Part shown: positions 23,977-33,751 of the stretch, piece by piece
Numbering within the stretch: position 1 is the first letter of the stretch
Layout: each line of letters opens with the position of its first letter
Source: Clostridia bacterium
GTDB lineage: Bacteria > Bacillota > Clostridia > Oscillospirales > Acutalibacteraceae
Assembly: GCA_017416485.1 (NCBI GenBank)
Contig: JAFQCH010000016.1
Span: 186,001 to 250,000, forward strand
DNA length: 64,000 nt
Direction: 5' to 3'
The notes under the pieces: generated by a model
Database searches by the model: none
Told to the model about the DNA's origin: nothing
Seen by the model: the letters and a program-made list of their open reading frames with translations, nothing else
Made by a program: the position numbers and the translations under genes

Positions 23977-25512
23977 ATGTCTGAAAATGCCAACACGGCA
24001 ACCACACAGGATGTGCAGACGACAGCTTACAACGACCGACGCTGTATTACCAGAAAAGAAACCATCGGTTTTATGTTGTATTCCGCTTCGTTGGAGTTTA
24101 ACCTCAACGGGCAGAAGGAACTGTTCCGTGACAGCGTTCTGAAGGTCAGTTTCAACAAGCAGTCCATTTATAACTCCATCGGCGGTATCTGGGACTGTGT
24201 GAATGACATTCTCATCGGCCAATTGGTCGATAAGACCCGTACCCGCTGGGGTAAATTTGTGCCCTATATGTTCTTCTCGGGACTTCCGTATGCCGCCATT
24301 TCGTCTGTCTACTGGCTGCTGCCCGTCATTCTTTCCGCGGGGGTGCTCAACAACTACGACAGCATTCCGAAGTTCATCTGCTACATGCTCTTTGAAGTGC
24401 TTATGGAAACCGTGACGACCCTGCAGACCGTTACCAAAGACGGTTTTGTGGCAACCGTAACGCCATACCCGTCAGACCGAACGCGACTTTTGTCGGTCAC
24501 AGGTTATTTCAACGGCTGGTTCCAGGGATTGCCGTCCACCATCTGCGAATTTTTGTTTGACTTTATCACCAATGATATCATCAAGTCCAGCAAATACACC
24601 AGTGCACAGATGATTCAGCTCGCTTACACTATCATGGGCCCGATCACCGTTTTTGCAGGCGGTATGGGTGCGTTCTGGTTCTCCACCATTGCCCGTGAAC
24701 GTGTTCCGCAGTCGGTTGAAAATCCACCCGTTCTGCAGAGCCTGAAAGTGGTTGTTTCCAACCGTCCCGTGCTCATTTACATCATTTCCGAAGCACTTGC
24801 TTCTTTCGGTACGGGTATTTCCACCAACAACTATTACCGCTGGGTTCTGTTCTGGTCCACCATGGAAACCATCTGCGGCATCCCGTCCGCATTTGTGCAG
24901 CCCATCGGCTTTGCAAAAGTCGGCAAGCTGAAAAAACGCTTCTCCACCAAGAGTGTGTACATGGTCAGTACCGCATTTGCAAAAGCCATGTACATTCCCG
25001 TTTTCCTGTACGGTACCCTGCTCAAGGGCAAGGACGGCAAGCCGTTCTACACCAACCGCACCGCCATGATTCTGCCCACCATGCTCTGGGAAATCATTTA
25101 TGCTCTGTTTGCGGGTCCGAAGATGGTCTGTGCACAGGAAATGCAGAATGAATGTATGGACTACATCGAATGGAAAAACGGCTTCCGTAATGAAGCCACC
25201 ATCACCATTGCAAAGTCCGTTCTTAAGAAGGTTCCCAATCAGCTCAACGAGATCATCAAGCCGCAGATCAAAAAGTGGATCGGCTTTGAGCCCGAACGTT
25301 ACAACAACAAGCAGTCACAAGAACCCAAAACACAGCTTTACATTTTTGCAATGGCAACCATTTTCCCCGCTATTATCATCATGGTCAGTATGATCCCCAT
25401 GTTCTGGTACAACCTCGACAAAGAAACCAGAGAGCGTATGTACTACGACCTCATCAAGCGCCGTGCCGAACAGGCTGAAACCGTAAAAACAGAAGCCGAT
25501 GCCCAAGGATAA
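23977..25512 (+). CDS. GPH-family (MFS_2) cation symporter-like transporter
   Basis: A 511-residue multi-spanning protein with GGAGG upstream. The signature segment GQLVDKTRTRWGKFVPY in the second to third helix region is typical of glycoside-pentoside-hexuronide:cation symporters (MelB/MFS_2 type). The C-terminus ends in a charged cytoplasmic tail. Substrate cannot be read from sequence; known members carry sugars and sugar acids, but family proteins beside CoA ligases may carry other anions. It lies 75 bp after the fusion gene and is paralogous to the next gene. Confidence 0.82.
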   Translation: MSENANTATTQDVQTTAYNDRRCITRKETIGFMLYSASLEFNLNGQKELFRDSVLKVSFNKQSIYNSIGGIWDCVNDILIGQLVDKTRTRWGKFVPYMFFSGLPYAAISSVYWLLPVILSAGVLNNYDSIPKFICYMLFEVLMETVTTLQTVTKDGFVATVTPYPSDRTRLLSVTGYFNGWFQGLPSTICEFLFDFITNDIIKSSKYTSAQMIQLAYTIMGPITVFAGGMGAFWFSTIARERVPQSVENPPVLQSLKVVVSNRPVLIYIISEALASFGTGISTNNYYRWVLFWSTMETICGIPSAFVQPIGFAKVGKLKKRFSTKSVYMVSTAFAKAMYIPVFLYGTLLKGKDGKPFYTNRTAMILPTMLWEIIYALFAGPKMVCAQEMQNECMDYIEWKNGFRNEATITIAKSVLKKVPNQLNEIIKPQIKKWIGFEPERYNNKQSQEPKTQLYIFAMATIFPAIIIMVSMIPMFWYNLDKETRERMYYDLIKRRAEQAETVKTEADAQG

Positions 25513-25532
25513 AAAAATACACAAAACCCGCG

Positions 25533-25562
25533 CCGCCGCAGAACTGAAACTGCGGCGGTTTT
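25533..25562 (+). terminator. Terminator after first GPH transporter
   Basis: A perfect CCGCCGCAG/CTGCGGCGG stem with an eight-base loop and only four T residues, so efficiency may be modest. Confidence 0.7.
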
Positions 25563-25600
25563 GATATATCTTGCTATTGTGCAATGTTCATAGAATTTTC

Positions 25601-25629
25601 TTGACAGAAAATAAAAAATAGTATATATT
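25601..25629 (+). promoter_or_regulatory. Promoter of second GPH transporter
   Basis: TTGACA at 25601-25606 and TATATT at 25624-25629 with a 17-bp A+T-rich spacer. Confidence 0.85.
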
Positions 25630-25666
25630 TATAAGTATAGATATTTTTGAATGGGGAGGAAATGAT

Positions 25667-27187
25667 GTGAGCAACGAAACAACAAACACCGCTGTTGAAG
25701 AACAAAGCGAGCAGCTTGTGCACGGTGCGAAATTAGACCGTATTTATTGTACCAACAAAGAGCGCATTGTGTATACAATCAAAAACAGCGTGGCGGGCAT
25801 GAGCCTCGGCAACTTCTCGATGGGATCGGATATTTATCTGTATCAGATTTTCGGACTCAAGCCGCTGGCACTCGCAAAGGCAAGGGCAGGGTTAACGCTC
25901 TTTGATATGCTCAACGATCCGCTGTCGGCTGTCATTGTGGACCGTATGCGTACCCGTTGGGGCAAGTTCAAGCCCTTCCAGTTCGGAACAATTATCCCGA
26001 GCACCCTGCTTGGTATGTTCAATTGCTTCATGCCGCTGATTGCACTTTACTTCGGCATGAACGCACATGAAAAGCTCATCATGTATATGGCAAGTGCCTA
26101 CATAGGGGAGACCATCGGTGCGCTGTTCAGCGGTTCGGGTTACATTGACCTTGTTTTTACCCCGAACCCACAGGAAAGAACGAGTCTTTTGACGGCGGCA
26201 AAATTTTTAGCCGATATATACGCCAAGATACCAAGTCAGATCGCCACGGTCATCTTCGACCTGGTTGATCACGGGGTCATCAAGATGGATCTCGTGAAGG
26301 TGTATGTCATCATGAACACGGCTGTGTGGGCAATTACCACCGTTCCGAGCTTCATCTGGGCATTTGTCAGTAAAGAGCGCGTTCCGCAGTCGCTCAAACC
26401 ACCTGCCGCATCGGCCAGCATCCTGTCGGTCTTCAAAAACAAACCGCTTCTTATTTACACACTGTCGGGTGCGATCGACAACATTCAGATCGGTACGGCC
26501 GAATCGCTTTATTTCCGCAATGTTCTCGGACTTAACTCGTTCGGTACAGTCTGGGGCATTCCCGGCGGTCCGATTTCGTATTACAGTTATGTGCTTGCAC
26601 CCAAGTTCCGCAAACGCTTCTCCACCAAAGCACTGTGGCTGATGCAAAGATTTTCCATCATCATTTCGGAAGGTGCGTTCTTCTTAGTAGGTCTTGCAGG
26701 CGGCACGAAATACAAACTGTATGAAAAAGTCGGCGTTATGGGCGTTATGTTCATGCTCGGTAACTGCCTTGAAATGGTCTTCTATGCCACCAAAAAGATC
26801 GTCGGCACGGAAATCAGTTACGAAGTGCAGGACTATTGCGAATGGAAAAACGGTTTCCGCGTGGAAGCAACCACAGGGCTTCTTACCAACTACTGGGGCA
26901 AGGTGCAGGGCTATTTGCTCAACCTCATCAACGCATGGATCCTCGAAAAGTGGACGGGATTTGAATCCGGTGCGCTTGCCGTGCAGAGTGAAAAAACAAA
27001 ATTCCGTCTGTTCATCATGGCATACGGTCCCCGCCTGATTCCCGACATTCTTTGCACATTGCCGATGTTCTTCTATAACATCGACACCAAGACCCGCGAA
27101 AGAATGTATCACGAATTGCAGGAAATCAGAATGAAAAAAGCCGCCGAAGTGGAGCAACTCGCAAACGACGGAACTGTAAGTGAATAA
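25667..27187 (+). CDS. GPH-family (MFS_2) transporter, paralogue of the preceding gene
   Basis: A 506-residue protein that begins with GTG after GGGGAGG. It shares the overall length, the loop SAVIVDRMRTRWGKFKPFQ, the segment VPQSLKPP and the C-terminal DTKTRERMYHEL with its neighbour (ETRERMYYDL there), so the two arose by tandem duplication but are well diverged. Separate promoters suggest different expression. Substrate unknown. Confidence 0.82.
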   Translation: MSNETTNTAVEEQSEQLVHGAKLDRIYCTNKERIVYTIKNSVAGMSLGNFSMGSDIYLYQIFGLKPLALAKARAGLTLFDMLNDPLSAVIVDRMRTRWGKFKPFQFGTIIPSTLLGMFNCFMPLIALYFGMNAHEKLIMYMASAYIGETIGALFSGSGYIDLVFTPNPQERTSLLTAAKFLADIYAKIPSQIATVIFDLVDHGVIKMDLVKVYVIMNTAVWAITTVPSFIWAFVSKERVPQSLKPPAASASILSVFKNKPLLIYTLSGAIDNIQIGTAESLYFRNVLGLNSFGTVWGIPGGPISYYSYVLAPKFRKRFSTKALWLMQRFSIIISEGAFFLVGLAGGTKYKLYEKVGVMGVMFMLGNCLEMVFYATKKIVGTEISYEVQDYCEWKNGFRVEATTGLLTNYWGKVQGYLLNLINAWILEKWTGFESGALAVQSEKTKFRLFIMAYGPRLIPDILCTLPMFFYNIDTKTRERMYHELQEIRMKKAAEVEQLANDGTVSE

Positions 27188-27196
27188 AATAACAAA

Positions 27197-27225
27197 ACAG
27201 GGAGCAGATCAAAACTGCTCCCTGT
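27197..27225. terminator. Convergent terminator ACAGGGAGCAG
   Basis: A perfect 11-bp stem with a seven-base loop between convergent genes. The minus-strand exit has the better T-rich tract. Confidence 0.85.
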
Positions 27226-27228
27226 CAT

Positions 27229-27990
27229 TTAGTTCAGATATAATGTCTGCCACTGCAGTTTTCTTTCTTCTGTGATGTTGTATTCTTTTAAAAGAAAATC
27301 ATCAAAATCGGCGTAATTTTTCACCGCGGCTGTGAATGCGGCATTGAACTGATGTATGTCCACGGTTTCGCAGAATTGTATAACCTCGCGAAGCCGTTTT
27401 TCTTTGCCTAAAAGCCGCAGTAAAAATTGCGTTTTGCGGTTGTGCCACTTAACATATTCGTTGCTCAATAGATATTGTTCTTCAATCTGCGGCAGGGTTC
27501 TGCCAAGGCAATATTCGATCACCGCGGCCGCCATGCCCGTGCGGTCTTTGCCTTCCGAGCAGTGAAACAAAATCGTTTCGCCCTTGTCAAGGCAAGAAAA
27601 AAGATGTGTCCAAGGCTTATTTGCAAAGGGCATGGAGGCATAGACCATGTATTTTTGTCTGCGCATTTCGTCAATGCCTTCGCCTTTGAGTGCCAGCACG
27701 CGGTCGGTCTGCTTTTTGGAAACAACCACAAGGTCAAATTCCTTGTTGTCGAAAACGGGCAGGTGGGTGTATGTACTGCCTTTGGGTACATAATCGGGCT
27801 TGTTTGCCACTTCTTCATCGCTTCGCAGGTCAAGCACAGTGTCAATGTGCAGACCGTCCAGCATCTTTTTGCCCTCGTCCGATAAATCAAACAGGGAAGC
27901 ACAACGGATGAGCTTGCCTTGCTTGATCGTTTTGCCGTTTTGGCATGCAAGCCCGCCCATGTCACGGAAATTATTGGGTTTGTTTTTCAT
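27229..27990 (-). CDS. Tyrosine-protein phosphatase-like protein
   Basis: A 253-residue protein of the bacterial Y_phosphatase3 type: N-terminal NFRDMGG and GKLIRCASL, central VLDLRSDEE, and the P-loop HCSEGKDRTG (Cys-x5-Arg) that forms the phosphocysteine intermediate. Known members act on phosphotyrosine or phosphoinositides. It follows the GH13 gene by four bases, so it is co-expressed with glycogen/maltodextrin genes. A regulatory role there is inference. Confidence 0.88.
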   Translation of the reverse strand: MKNKPNNFRDMGGLACQNGKTIKQGKLIRCASLFDLSDEGKKMLDGLHIDTVLDLRSDEEVANKPDYVPKGSTYTHLPVFDNKEFDLVVVSKKQTDRVLALKGEGIDEMRRQKYMVYASMPFANKPWTHLFSCLDKGETILFHCSEGKDRTGMAAAVIEYCLGRTLPQIEEQYLLSNEYVKWHNRKTQFLLRLLGKEKRLREVIQFCETVDIHQFNAAFTAAVKNYADFDDFLLKEYNITEERKLQWQTLYLN

Positions 27991-27994
27991 TTTT

Positions 27995-29851
27995 TCAACT
28001 CTTTTGCACTTTTATGATGGCGGCGGTGTTGGCTTCAATGTGCACCGTGTCGCCGTAAACCGAGCAATTAAACAAGGCTCGTTCTGCCGTGATTCCGCTG
28101 TGCAGATGATAGTCAATGGGGTGGTCATTGCGGTTTGCGATTACCAGAATCCCATCCCCGTTTTGTCCTTTTCGCAAGTAGCAAACGCATTGCAACATTG
28201 CCGAAACGGGAACAAATGCACCGTCAGAAAGAACATTTTCTTGTCTTCGTACTGAACCAAGGGCTTGCATATAGGATAATAATTCTTTATCCTCATTTCC
28301 CCACGGGTAGCAACCGCGGTTGAACGGGTCGTTGCATCCCGTCATGCCCGCTTCGTCACCGTAATAAATGCACGGCACCCCGGGAAGTGTATATTGCAAC
28401 ACGGCGGCAAGTTTATAAAGTTTTTTAGCTTTTTTATATTGTTCCGGGCTTAAACGGACTTCCGCTTGCCATGTGCGGCTTCGGCCGTCACAGCAAATGC
28501 CCGCAAGCAGGGTCAGCACTCTTTGTGTGTCATGCGTGCCGAGCATATTCATGGCAGTATGCAGTGCGGGGGCAGGGTAGTTTTCGCAAACGGAAAGAAT
28601 GCGGTCGGTGAATTTTTCGGCAAGCCCGTCGCATGCAAAATCGAGAATCGCATCGCGGAACGGATAATTCATTACCGAGTCGAGCTGTTGCCCAAGTAAA
28701 TACCGTCTGCGGTGTCCGTAACTGATTTTATTGCTTGCATCTTCCCACACTTCGCCCAATACAAAGCCGTCTTCTTTGGTAGCTTTCACACGCTTTCGCA
28801 CGGCATCCAGGAACACATCGGGTAATTCGTCGGCAACGTCAAGGCGCACACCGTCCGCACCTGCATCCAACCATTGTTGCAGAATGCCGTCTTCGTCCGT
28901 GATGAATTGCAGGTAGTTTTCGTTTTCTTCCTTGACCTCGGGCAGGGTGTCAATCCCCCACCAGGAGTCGTATTTGTCTTTGCTTTCGCCGAAGGTATAC
29001 CAATCCGCATATGGCGAATCGGTCGATTGATAGGCGCCGACTGAAGGGAAGTGACCGTATTTGTTGAAATAAATGCTGTCGTCACCCGTGTGGCTGTAAA
29101 CGCCGTCAAAAAGCACGCGGATGCAGCGTTTGTGCGCTTCGGTGCAAAGAGTTGCAAAATCTTCATTCGTGCCGAGATACGGATCAATTTTGCTGTAATC
29201 AGCGGTGTCATAGCGGTGGTTGCTTGACGCCATGCAGACGGGGTTGAGATACAGGCACGAAACACCTAAACTTGCCAAATAATCGAGCTTCTGCGTGATG
29301 CCTTTTAAGTCCCCGCCGAAAAAGTCGGAATTGGTGATCTTGTTTTGGACATTTGGTTTCCATTCGGGCACCCCACCCCAATCAGAACGCAGTGTTCTTC
29401 CTTCCATGGCGGGTTGCTCGGTTTTGCCCGAATTGCAGAAGCGGTCGGGAAAAATCTGATACAGAATCCCGCCGTGCATCCACTGCGGTGTCTTGTAGTC
29501 GGCGGAAAAAACCGTCAACTGCCAGTCTTCCCCCTCTTTGGTGAAACTGCCCGTGCGGGTGAAAATGCGCTTGATGCGGCTCATACCCCACGGGGTGTCG
29601 AATTCAAAATGATAAAACAGCAGGGCAGGGTGTGCGGGACAAAAATCCGTGCCCCACCATTCGGTTTGTCCGTCCGTGCTTTCCCAGAACATGCCGTATT
29701 TTTGCACGGTGTGTTCGTCATTCACAACAAGGCGGACAGCGCTCACATGAAGCTCTCGTGGGAGCAAAACCCGAAGCCGCAGACTTTCGCCTGCGGCTAT
29801 GCTTCCGAAAACGGATTTGTATTCTGTTCTTCCGGAATCAAAGGGGATCAT
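27995..29851 (-). CDS. GH13 alpha-amylase/neopullulanase-like enzyme
   Basis: A 618-residue protein without signal peptide, so cytoplasmic. An N-terminal beta domain of about 125 residues precedes the catalytic barrel (GGILYQIFPDRF). The conserved regions are all present: DGVYSHTG (I), DGVRLDVADE with the nucleophile Asp (II), LGEVWED with the acid/base Glu (III) and GTHDTQR (IV). It hydrolyses alpha-1,4 (and perhaps alpha-1,6) glucans taken up or stored. Its gene follows glycogen phosphorylase by 12 bp, giving a glucan breakdown operon. Confidence 0.92.
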   Translation of the reverse strand: MIPFDSGRTEYKSVFGSIAAGESLRLRVLLPRELHVSAVRLVVNDEHTVQKYGMFWESTDGQTEWWGTDFCPAHPALLFYHFEFDTPWGMSRIKRIFTRTGSFTKEGEDWQLTVFSADYKTPQWMHGGILYQIFPDRFCNSGKTEQPAMEGRTLRSDWGGVPEWKPNVQNKITNSDFFGGDLKGITQKLDYLASLGVSCLYLNPVCMASSNHRYDTADYSKIDPYLGTNEDFATLCTEAHKRCIRVLFDGVYSHTGDDSIYFNKYGHFPSVGAYQSTDSPYADWYTFGESKDKYDSWWGIDTLPEVKEENENYLQFITDEDGILQQWLDAGADGVRLDVADELPDVFLDAVRKRVKATKEDGFVLGEVWEDASNKISYGHRRRYLLGQQLDSVMNYPFRDAILDFACDGLAEKFTDRILSVCENYPAPALHTAMNMLGTHDTQRVLTLLAGICCDGRSRTWQAEVRLSPEQYKKAKKLYKLAAVLQYTLPGVPCIYYGDEAGMTGCNDPFNRGCYPWGNEDKELLSYMQALGSVRRQENVLSDGAFVPVSAMLQCVCYLRKGQNGDGILVIANRNDHPIDYHLHSGITAERALFNCSVYGDTVHIEANTAAIIKVQKS

Positions 29852-29863
29852 GTTTTTCTCCTG

Positions 29864-32272
29864 TTATTTTGCGCTTGTGGTGCCCCAGATGTTGGCGGCA
29901 TATTCATTGATTGCACGGTCGGCGGCAAAAATGCCTGCGCCTGCAATGTTCATCAGCGACATGCGGTTCCATCTTTCCTTGTCGGTGTAAATCTGTTCGG
30001 CAAGGCTGCGTTTTGCGTTGTAGTCTGCAAAGTCGGCAAGAACCATGTAAGGATCGTGATAGATGATGGTGCTTGCAAGTTCGGAGAAGTTCTTGCCTGC
30101 AATGCTGTGGGTGTTCATGAAGTCAAGAACACGGCGGATGGTTGCATTGTTATTATAATAGTAATTCGGATTGTAACCTGCATTGCGAAGGGTGTTGACT
30201 TCCTGCGTGTTCATACCGAAAATGACGATGTTGTCATTGCCGACGGATTCAAAGATTTCAACATTTGCACCGTCCATCGTGCCGAGGGTGATGGCACCGT
30301 TGATCATGAGTTTCATGTTGCCCGTGCCGCTGGCTTCCTTACCTGCAAGCGAAATCTGTTCGCTGATGTCTGCTGCGGGCATGAGTCTTTCGGCGGCAGT
30401 CACGCAGTAATCTTCCACATAAACGACCTTCATGAACTTGCTAACGGTCGGATCGTTGTTGATCATGTCTGCCAGTGCACAGATGAAGCTGATGATCTTC
30501 TTTGCAACAAGGTAACCGGGGGCTGCTTTTGCACCGAAAATATAGGTGTGCGGTACCCAGTTGCCGTTGGGGTTGTCTTTGATTGCAAGGTAACGTGCAA
30601 GAATATCGAATGCGTTCAGGTGCTGTCTCTTATATTCATGCAGTCTCTTGACCTGAACGTCGAAAATGGAGGTTGGGTCAAGGGTGATGCCGGTTGTTTT
30701 GTAAATATGATTTGCAAACTGTTCTTTCTTGATCTGCTTGACGGCGGCAAGCTCGTCAAGGAATGCCTTGTCGTCACCGAATTCACGCAACTTGGTCAGT
30801 TCGTCTGCGTGCAGAATGAAGCCCTTGCCGATCTTGTCGGTCAGAAGTTGGGTCAATTCCGGGTTTGCCTGACACAGCCAGCGGCGGTGCGCAATGCCGT
30901 TGGTGACATTGGTGAACTTGTCGGGAGTCAGACGGTAGAAGTCGTTGAACAGGCTGTCTTTGATGATGTCGCTGTGCAGTGCCGAAACACCGTTAACACT
31001 GTGGCAAGCGGCAACGCAAAGGTTTGCCATGCGCACTGCACCGCCCGAAATGACGGCTGTGCGTTCCACGAAGTCGGCATCGTGGGTGCTGTTCCAGGTA
31101 TAACTGCGCAGTCTGTTGTCGATTTCCTTGATGATCTGATAAATTCTCGGAAGCAATCTGCGGATGAGGTCTTCACTCCAGCATTCCAGTGCTTCGCTCA
31201 TAACGGTGTGGTTGGTGTAGGCAACCGTGTTGGTCACAATATTCCATGCTTCGTCCCAACCGTAACCGCATTCGTCAAGCAGAATACGCATCAGTTCCGG
31301 GATGCAGAGAGTCGGATGGGTGTCGTTGATGTGAATGGCAATCTTTTCGGCAAGATTGTCAAGAGAATCATTTTCACGCAGATAACGGCGTATAATGTCC
31401 TGCACCGCGGCGGAAACAAGGAAATACTGCTGACGCAGACGCAGGCTCTTGCCTTCGGGATGGTTGTCGGCAGGATAGAGCACTTTGCTGATGACTTCTG
31501 CCATGGCGTTCTGTTCCATAGCCTTGATGTAGTTGCCCTGATTGAATGCGGACATATCAAGCCCCGGTGCCTGTGCACTCCACAGACGAAGTACACTGAT
31601 ACCCTTGCCGTCTTTGCCCGAAACGAACATATCGTAGGGCACAGCCTGAATGGGGGTATAGTCAACCAATTCTACCTGATGATGGTTGTTGTCCCACCAA
31701 TCGTGCACATTGCCTTCAAAACGGACTTCGATTGCGCTTTCGGGACGGGGAACAAGCCATGCATCACCGCCGGGAAGCCAGAAGTCGGGCAGTTCCGTCT
31801 GCCAACCGTCCACGATTTTCTGTTTGAAAATACCGTATTCATACAGAATGGAATAACCTCTTGCGGGGTATCCTTGTGTTGCAAGACCGTCAAGGTAGCA
31901 AGCGGCAAGTCTGCCTAATCCGCCGTTGCCGAGGCCTGCATCGGGTTCGCATTCATAAATGGAATCCATGGAAATGCCGTAGCCCTTGAGCACGGATTCA
32001 AATGTTTTGGTCAGATTCAGGTTGTAAAGATTATTTTTCATGGAACGGCCCATCAGGAATTCCATGGACATATAATAAATTCGTTTTGCACCCGCCTTGT
32101 CACCGCGGCTGTTGAATTCGGCACGGCCTTGTGCCATCATGTCACGAACAAGCATGGCAATTGCACGGTAAAATTGTTCCACCGTTGCGTTTTCGGGATG
32201 CACGCCGAAGAAATGCAGCAATTTGTTGCCAAGCATTTCTTTTGCTTGTTTCACTGTAAGGGAATATTTCAT
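29864..32272 (-). CDS. glgP: Glycogen/maltodextrin phosphorylase
   Basis: An 802-residue protein of normal GT35 length; GGAGG precedes the ATG. The PLP-binding region EASGTGNMKLMINGA with its Lys is intact, as are VKRLHEYKRQHLN and the N-terminal GLGNGGLGRLAACYLD active-site segment. It releases glucose-1-phosphate from alpha-1,4-glucans. First gene of a three-gene operon with GH13 and a phosphatase. Confidence 0.96.
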   Translation of the reverse strand: MKYSLTVKQAKEMLGNKLLHFFGVHPENATVEQFYRAIAMLVRDMMAQGRAEFNSRGDKAGAKRIYYMSMEFLMGRSMKNNLYNLNLTKTFESVLKGYGISMDSIYECEPDAGLGNGGLGRLAACYLDGLATQGYPARGYSILYEYGIFKQKIVDGWQTELPDFWLPGGDAWLVPRPESAIEVRFEGNVHDWWDNNHHQVELVDYTPIQAVPYDMFVSGKDGKGISVLRLWSAQAPGLDMSAFNQGNYIKAMEQNAMAEVISKVLYPADNHPEGKSLRLRQQYFLVSAAVQDIIRRYLRENDSLDNLAEKIAIHINDTHPTLCIPELMRILLDECGYGWDEAWNIVTNTVAYTNHTVMSEALECWSEDLIRRLLPRIYQIIKEIDNRLRSYTWNSTHDADFVERTAVISGGAVRMANLCVAACHSVNGVSALHSDIIKDSLFNDFYRLTPDKFTNVTNGIAHRRWLCQANPELTQLLTDKIGKGFILHADELTKLREFGDDKAFLDELAAVKQIKKEQFANHIYKTTGITLDPTSIFDVQVKRLHEYKRQHLNAFDILARYLAIKDNPNGNWVPHTYIFGAKAAPGYLVAKKIISFICALADMINNDPTVSKFMKVVYVEDYCVTAAERLMPAADISEQISLAGKEASGTGNMKLMINGAITLGTMDGANVEIFESVGNDNIVIFGMNTQEVNTLRNAGYNPNYYYNNNATIRRVLDFMNTHSIAGKNFSELASTIIYHDPYMVLADFADYNAKRSLAEQIYTDKERWNRMSLMNIAGAGIFAADRAINEYAANIWGTTSAK

Positions 32273-32327
32273 GCAAAACCTCCAAAAGAATGAGTAAAAA
32301 AGGGGCTTTTTTTAAAGCTCTTTGTGT

Positions 32328-32356
32328 ATTTTACACTAATTTTTGATCGATTGCAA
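32328..32356 (-). promoter_or_regulatory. Promoter of the glgP operon
   Basis: On the minus strand TTGCAA and TAAAAT separated by 17 bp, 56 bp before the glgP start. Confidence 0.7.
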
Positions 32357-32435
32357 TAGGTAATTGCTTGTTTTTGCATTCCAATCGTATTTTTATTAAA
32401 TTTGCAGTAAAATTATACATTTGATTTGTCAAAGG

Positions 32436-32464
32436 TTGACATACGAACAAAAAAAGAGTATTAT
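32436..32464 (+). promoter_or_regulatory. Promoter of alr
   Basis: TTGACA at 32436-32441 and TATTAT at 32459-32464 with 17-bp spacing. An overlapping TATAAT three bases downstream has a 20-bp spacing. Confidence 0.75.
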
Positions 32465-32500
32465 AATATATACTTTTTTTGCACCGAAAGGATGCTTTGA

Positions 32501-33688
32501 ATGCAGCATTATTCCAAACGAACAAGGGCGCAGATCCATCTGGATGCGCTCAGCTTTAATTTGCAGGAGATCAGACGTGTGGCGGACGACAGCACTTCGG
32601 TTATGGCTGTTGTGAAAGCGGATGCCTACGGCCACGGGGATGAGCAGATCGCCCTGTATCTGCAAAAATGCGGTGTGGACTGGTTTGCAGTGTCCAATCT
32701 TGCCGAAGCATTGGAGCTTCGCAAATGCGGCATTGATCGTCCTGTTCTGATTCTCGGCTACACCCCGCCCGAATGCGCGGCACAGCTGGCATATAACGAC
32801 ATTACCCAGGCGGTTTATTGCACCGACTACGCACAGCGGCTGTCGGAATTTGCATTGCAGGCGGATGTGACGGTGAATGTGCACATCAAGCTCGACACGG
32901 GCATGAGCCGCATCGGATTTTTCTATCACGATACCGAAACCGACAGCAGCACCGTGGACGATATTGCCGCCGCCGTTTCTTTACCGGGGCTTTACTGTGA
33001 CGGCATTTTTACCCACTTTGCACAAGCCGACATGGCAAGCGGTGGGGAAGTGTATACCCGTTTGCAGTATGATCTGTTTTTAGGTATGATCGGCAGGTTG
33101 GAGCAAAAAAATATTACTTTCAAACACAGACATTGTTGCAATTCCGCGGGTATTCTCGCTTACCCCGAAATGCACATGGATCTGCTTCGTGCGGGGATTA
33201 TCCTGTACGGTTTATATCCGTCTTCGGAAGTGCCGCGCAATTGCCGCCTGAAGCCCGTTATGGAACTTCGCACCGTGGTTTCTATGGTCAAGAATATTCC
33301 TGCGGGAACGGCTTTCAGCTACGGCGGTACCTTCGTTGCCGAAAAGGATATGACCGTTGCAACCGTGCCCATCGGCTATGCCGACGGCTACCCGCGCAGA
33401 CTTTCCAATAAGGTCTATATGCTGACCGAAAACGGCGATATGGCGCCCGTTATCGGCAATGTGTGCATGGATCAGTGTCTGCTGGATGTGACGGACCTGC
33501 CCGACATCAAAGAGGGTTCACAGATCATCGTCATGGGCGAAGCCGGCGGCAGACGTATCACGGCCGATTTCCTTGCAAGCAAAGCAGGACTTATCAATTA
33601 CGAAATCATCTGCGGGCTTTCACGCCGTGTCCCCCGCGTGTACTTCGACGGCGACGAAGTGGTTTCCACAACGGATTATTTGCAATAA
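32501..33688 (+). CDS. alr: Alanine racemase
   Basis: A 395-residue PLP enzyme that makes D-alanine for peptidoglycan. KADAYGHG contains the PLP Lys, FSYGGTF the catalytic Tyr region, and RAGIILYGLYPS and IGYADGYPRRL are conserved. AAAGGA lies eight bases upstream of the ATG. Monocistronic, divergent from glgP and ended by its own terminator. Confidence 0.96.
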   Translation: MQHYSKRTRAQIHLDALSFNLQEIRRVADDSTSVMAVVKADAYGHGDEQIALYLQKCGVDWFAVSNLAEALELRKCGIDRPVLILGYTPPECAAQLAYNDITQAVYCTDYAQRLSEFALQADVTVNVHIKLDTGMSRIGFFYHDTETDSSTVDDIAAAVSLPGLYCDGIFTHFAQADMASGGEVYTRLQYDLFLGMIGRLEQKNITFKHRHCCNSAGILAYPEMHMDLLRAGIILYGLYPSSEVPRNCRLKPVMELRTVVSMVKNIPAGTAFSYGGTFVAEKDMTVATVPIGYADGYPRRLSNKVYMLTENGDMAPVIGNVCMDQCLLDVTDLPDIKEGSQIIVMGEAGGRRITADFLASKAGLINYEIICGLSRRVPRVYFDGDEVVSTTDYLQ

Positions 33689-33697
33689 ATGAAAACA

Positions 33698-33725
33698 AGC
33701 TCTCCGTTTTATACGGGGAGCTTTT
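33698..33725 (+). terminator. Terminator of alr
   Basis: AGCTCTCCG/CGGGGAGCT (one G-U pair) with loop TTTTATA and a short T tract. Confidence 0.85.
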
Positions 33726-33751
33726 CTGCGTGCGTGAATGAAATGTGCTGA

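Noticed and set aside
29345..31918. An 857-codon open frame antisense to glgP and the GH13 gene
   Set aside because: Cys/Val/Phe-rich product without any domain; the opposite strand encodes intact phosphorylase and amylase. It is a codon-bias artefact.
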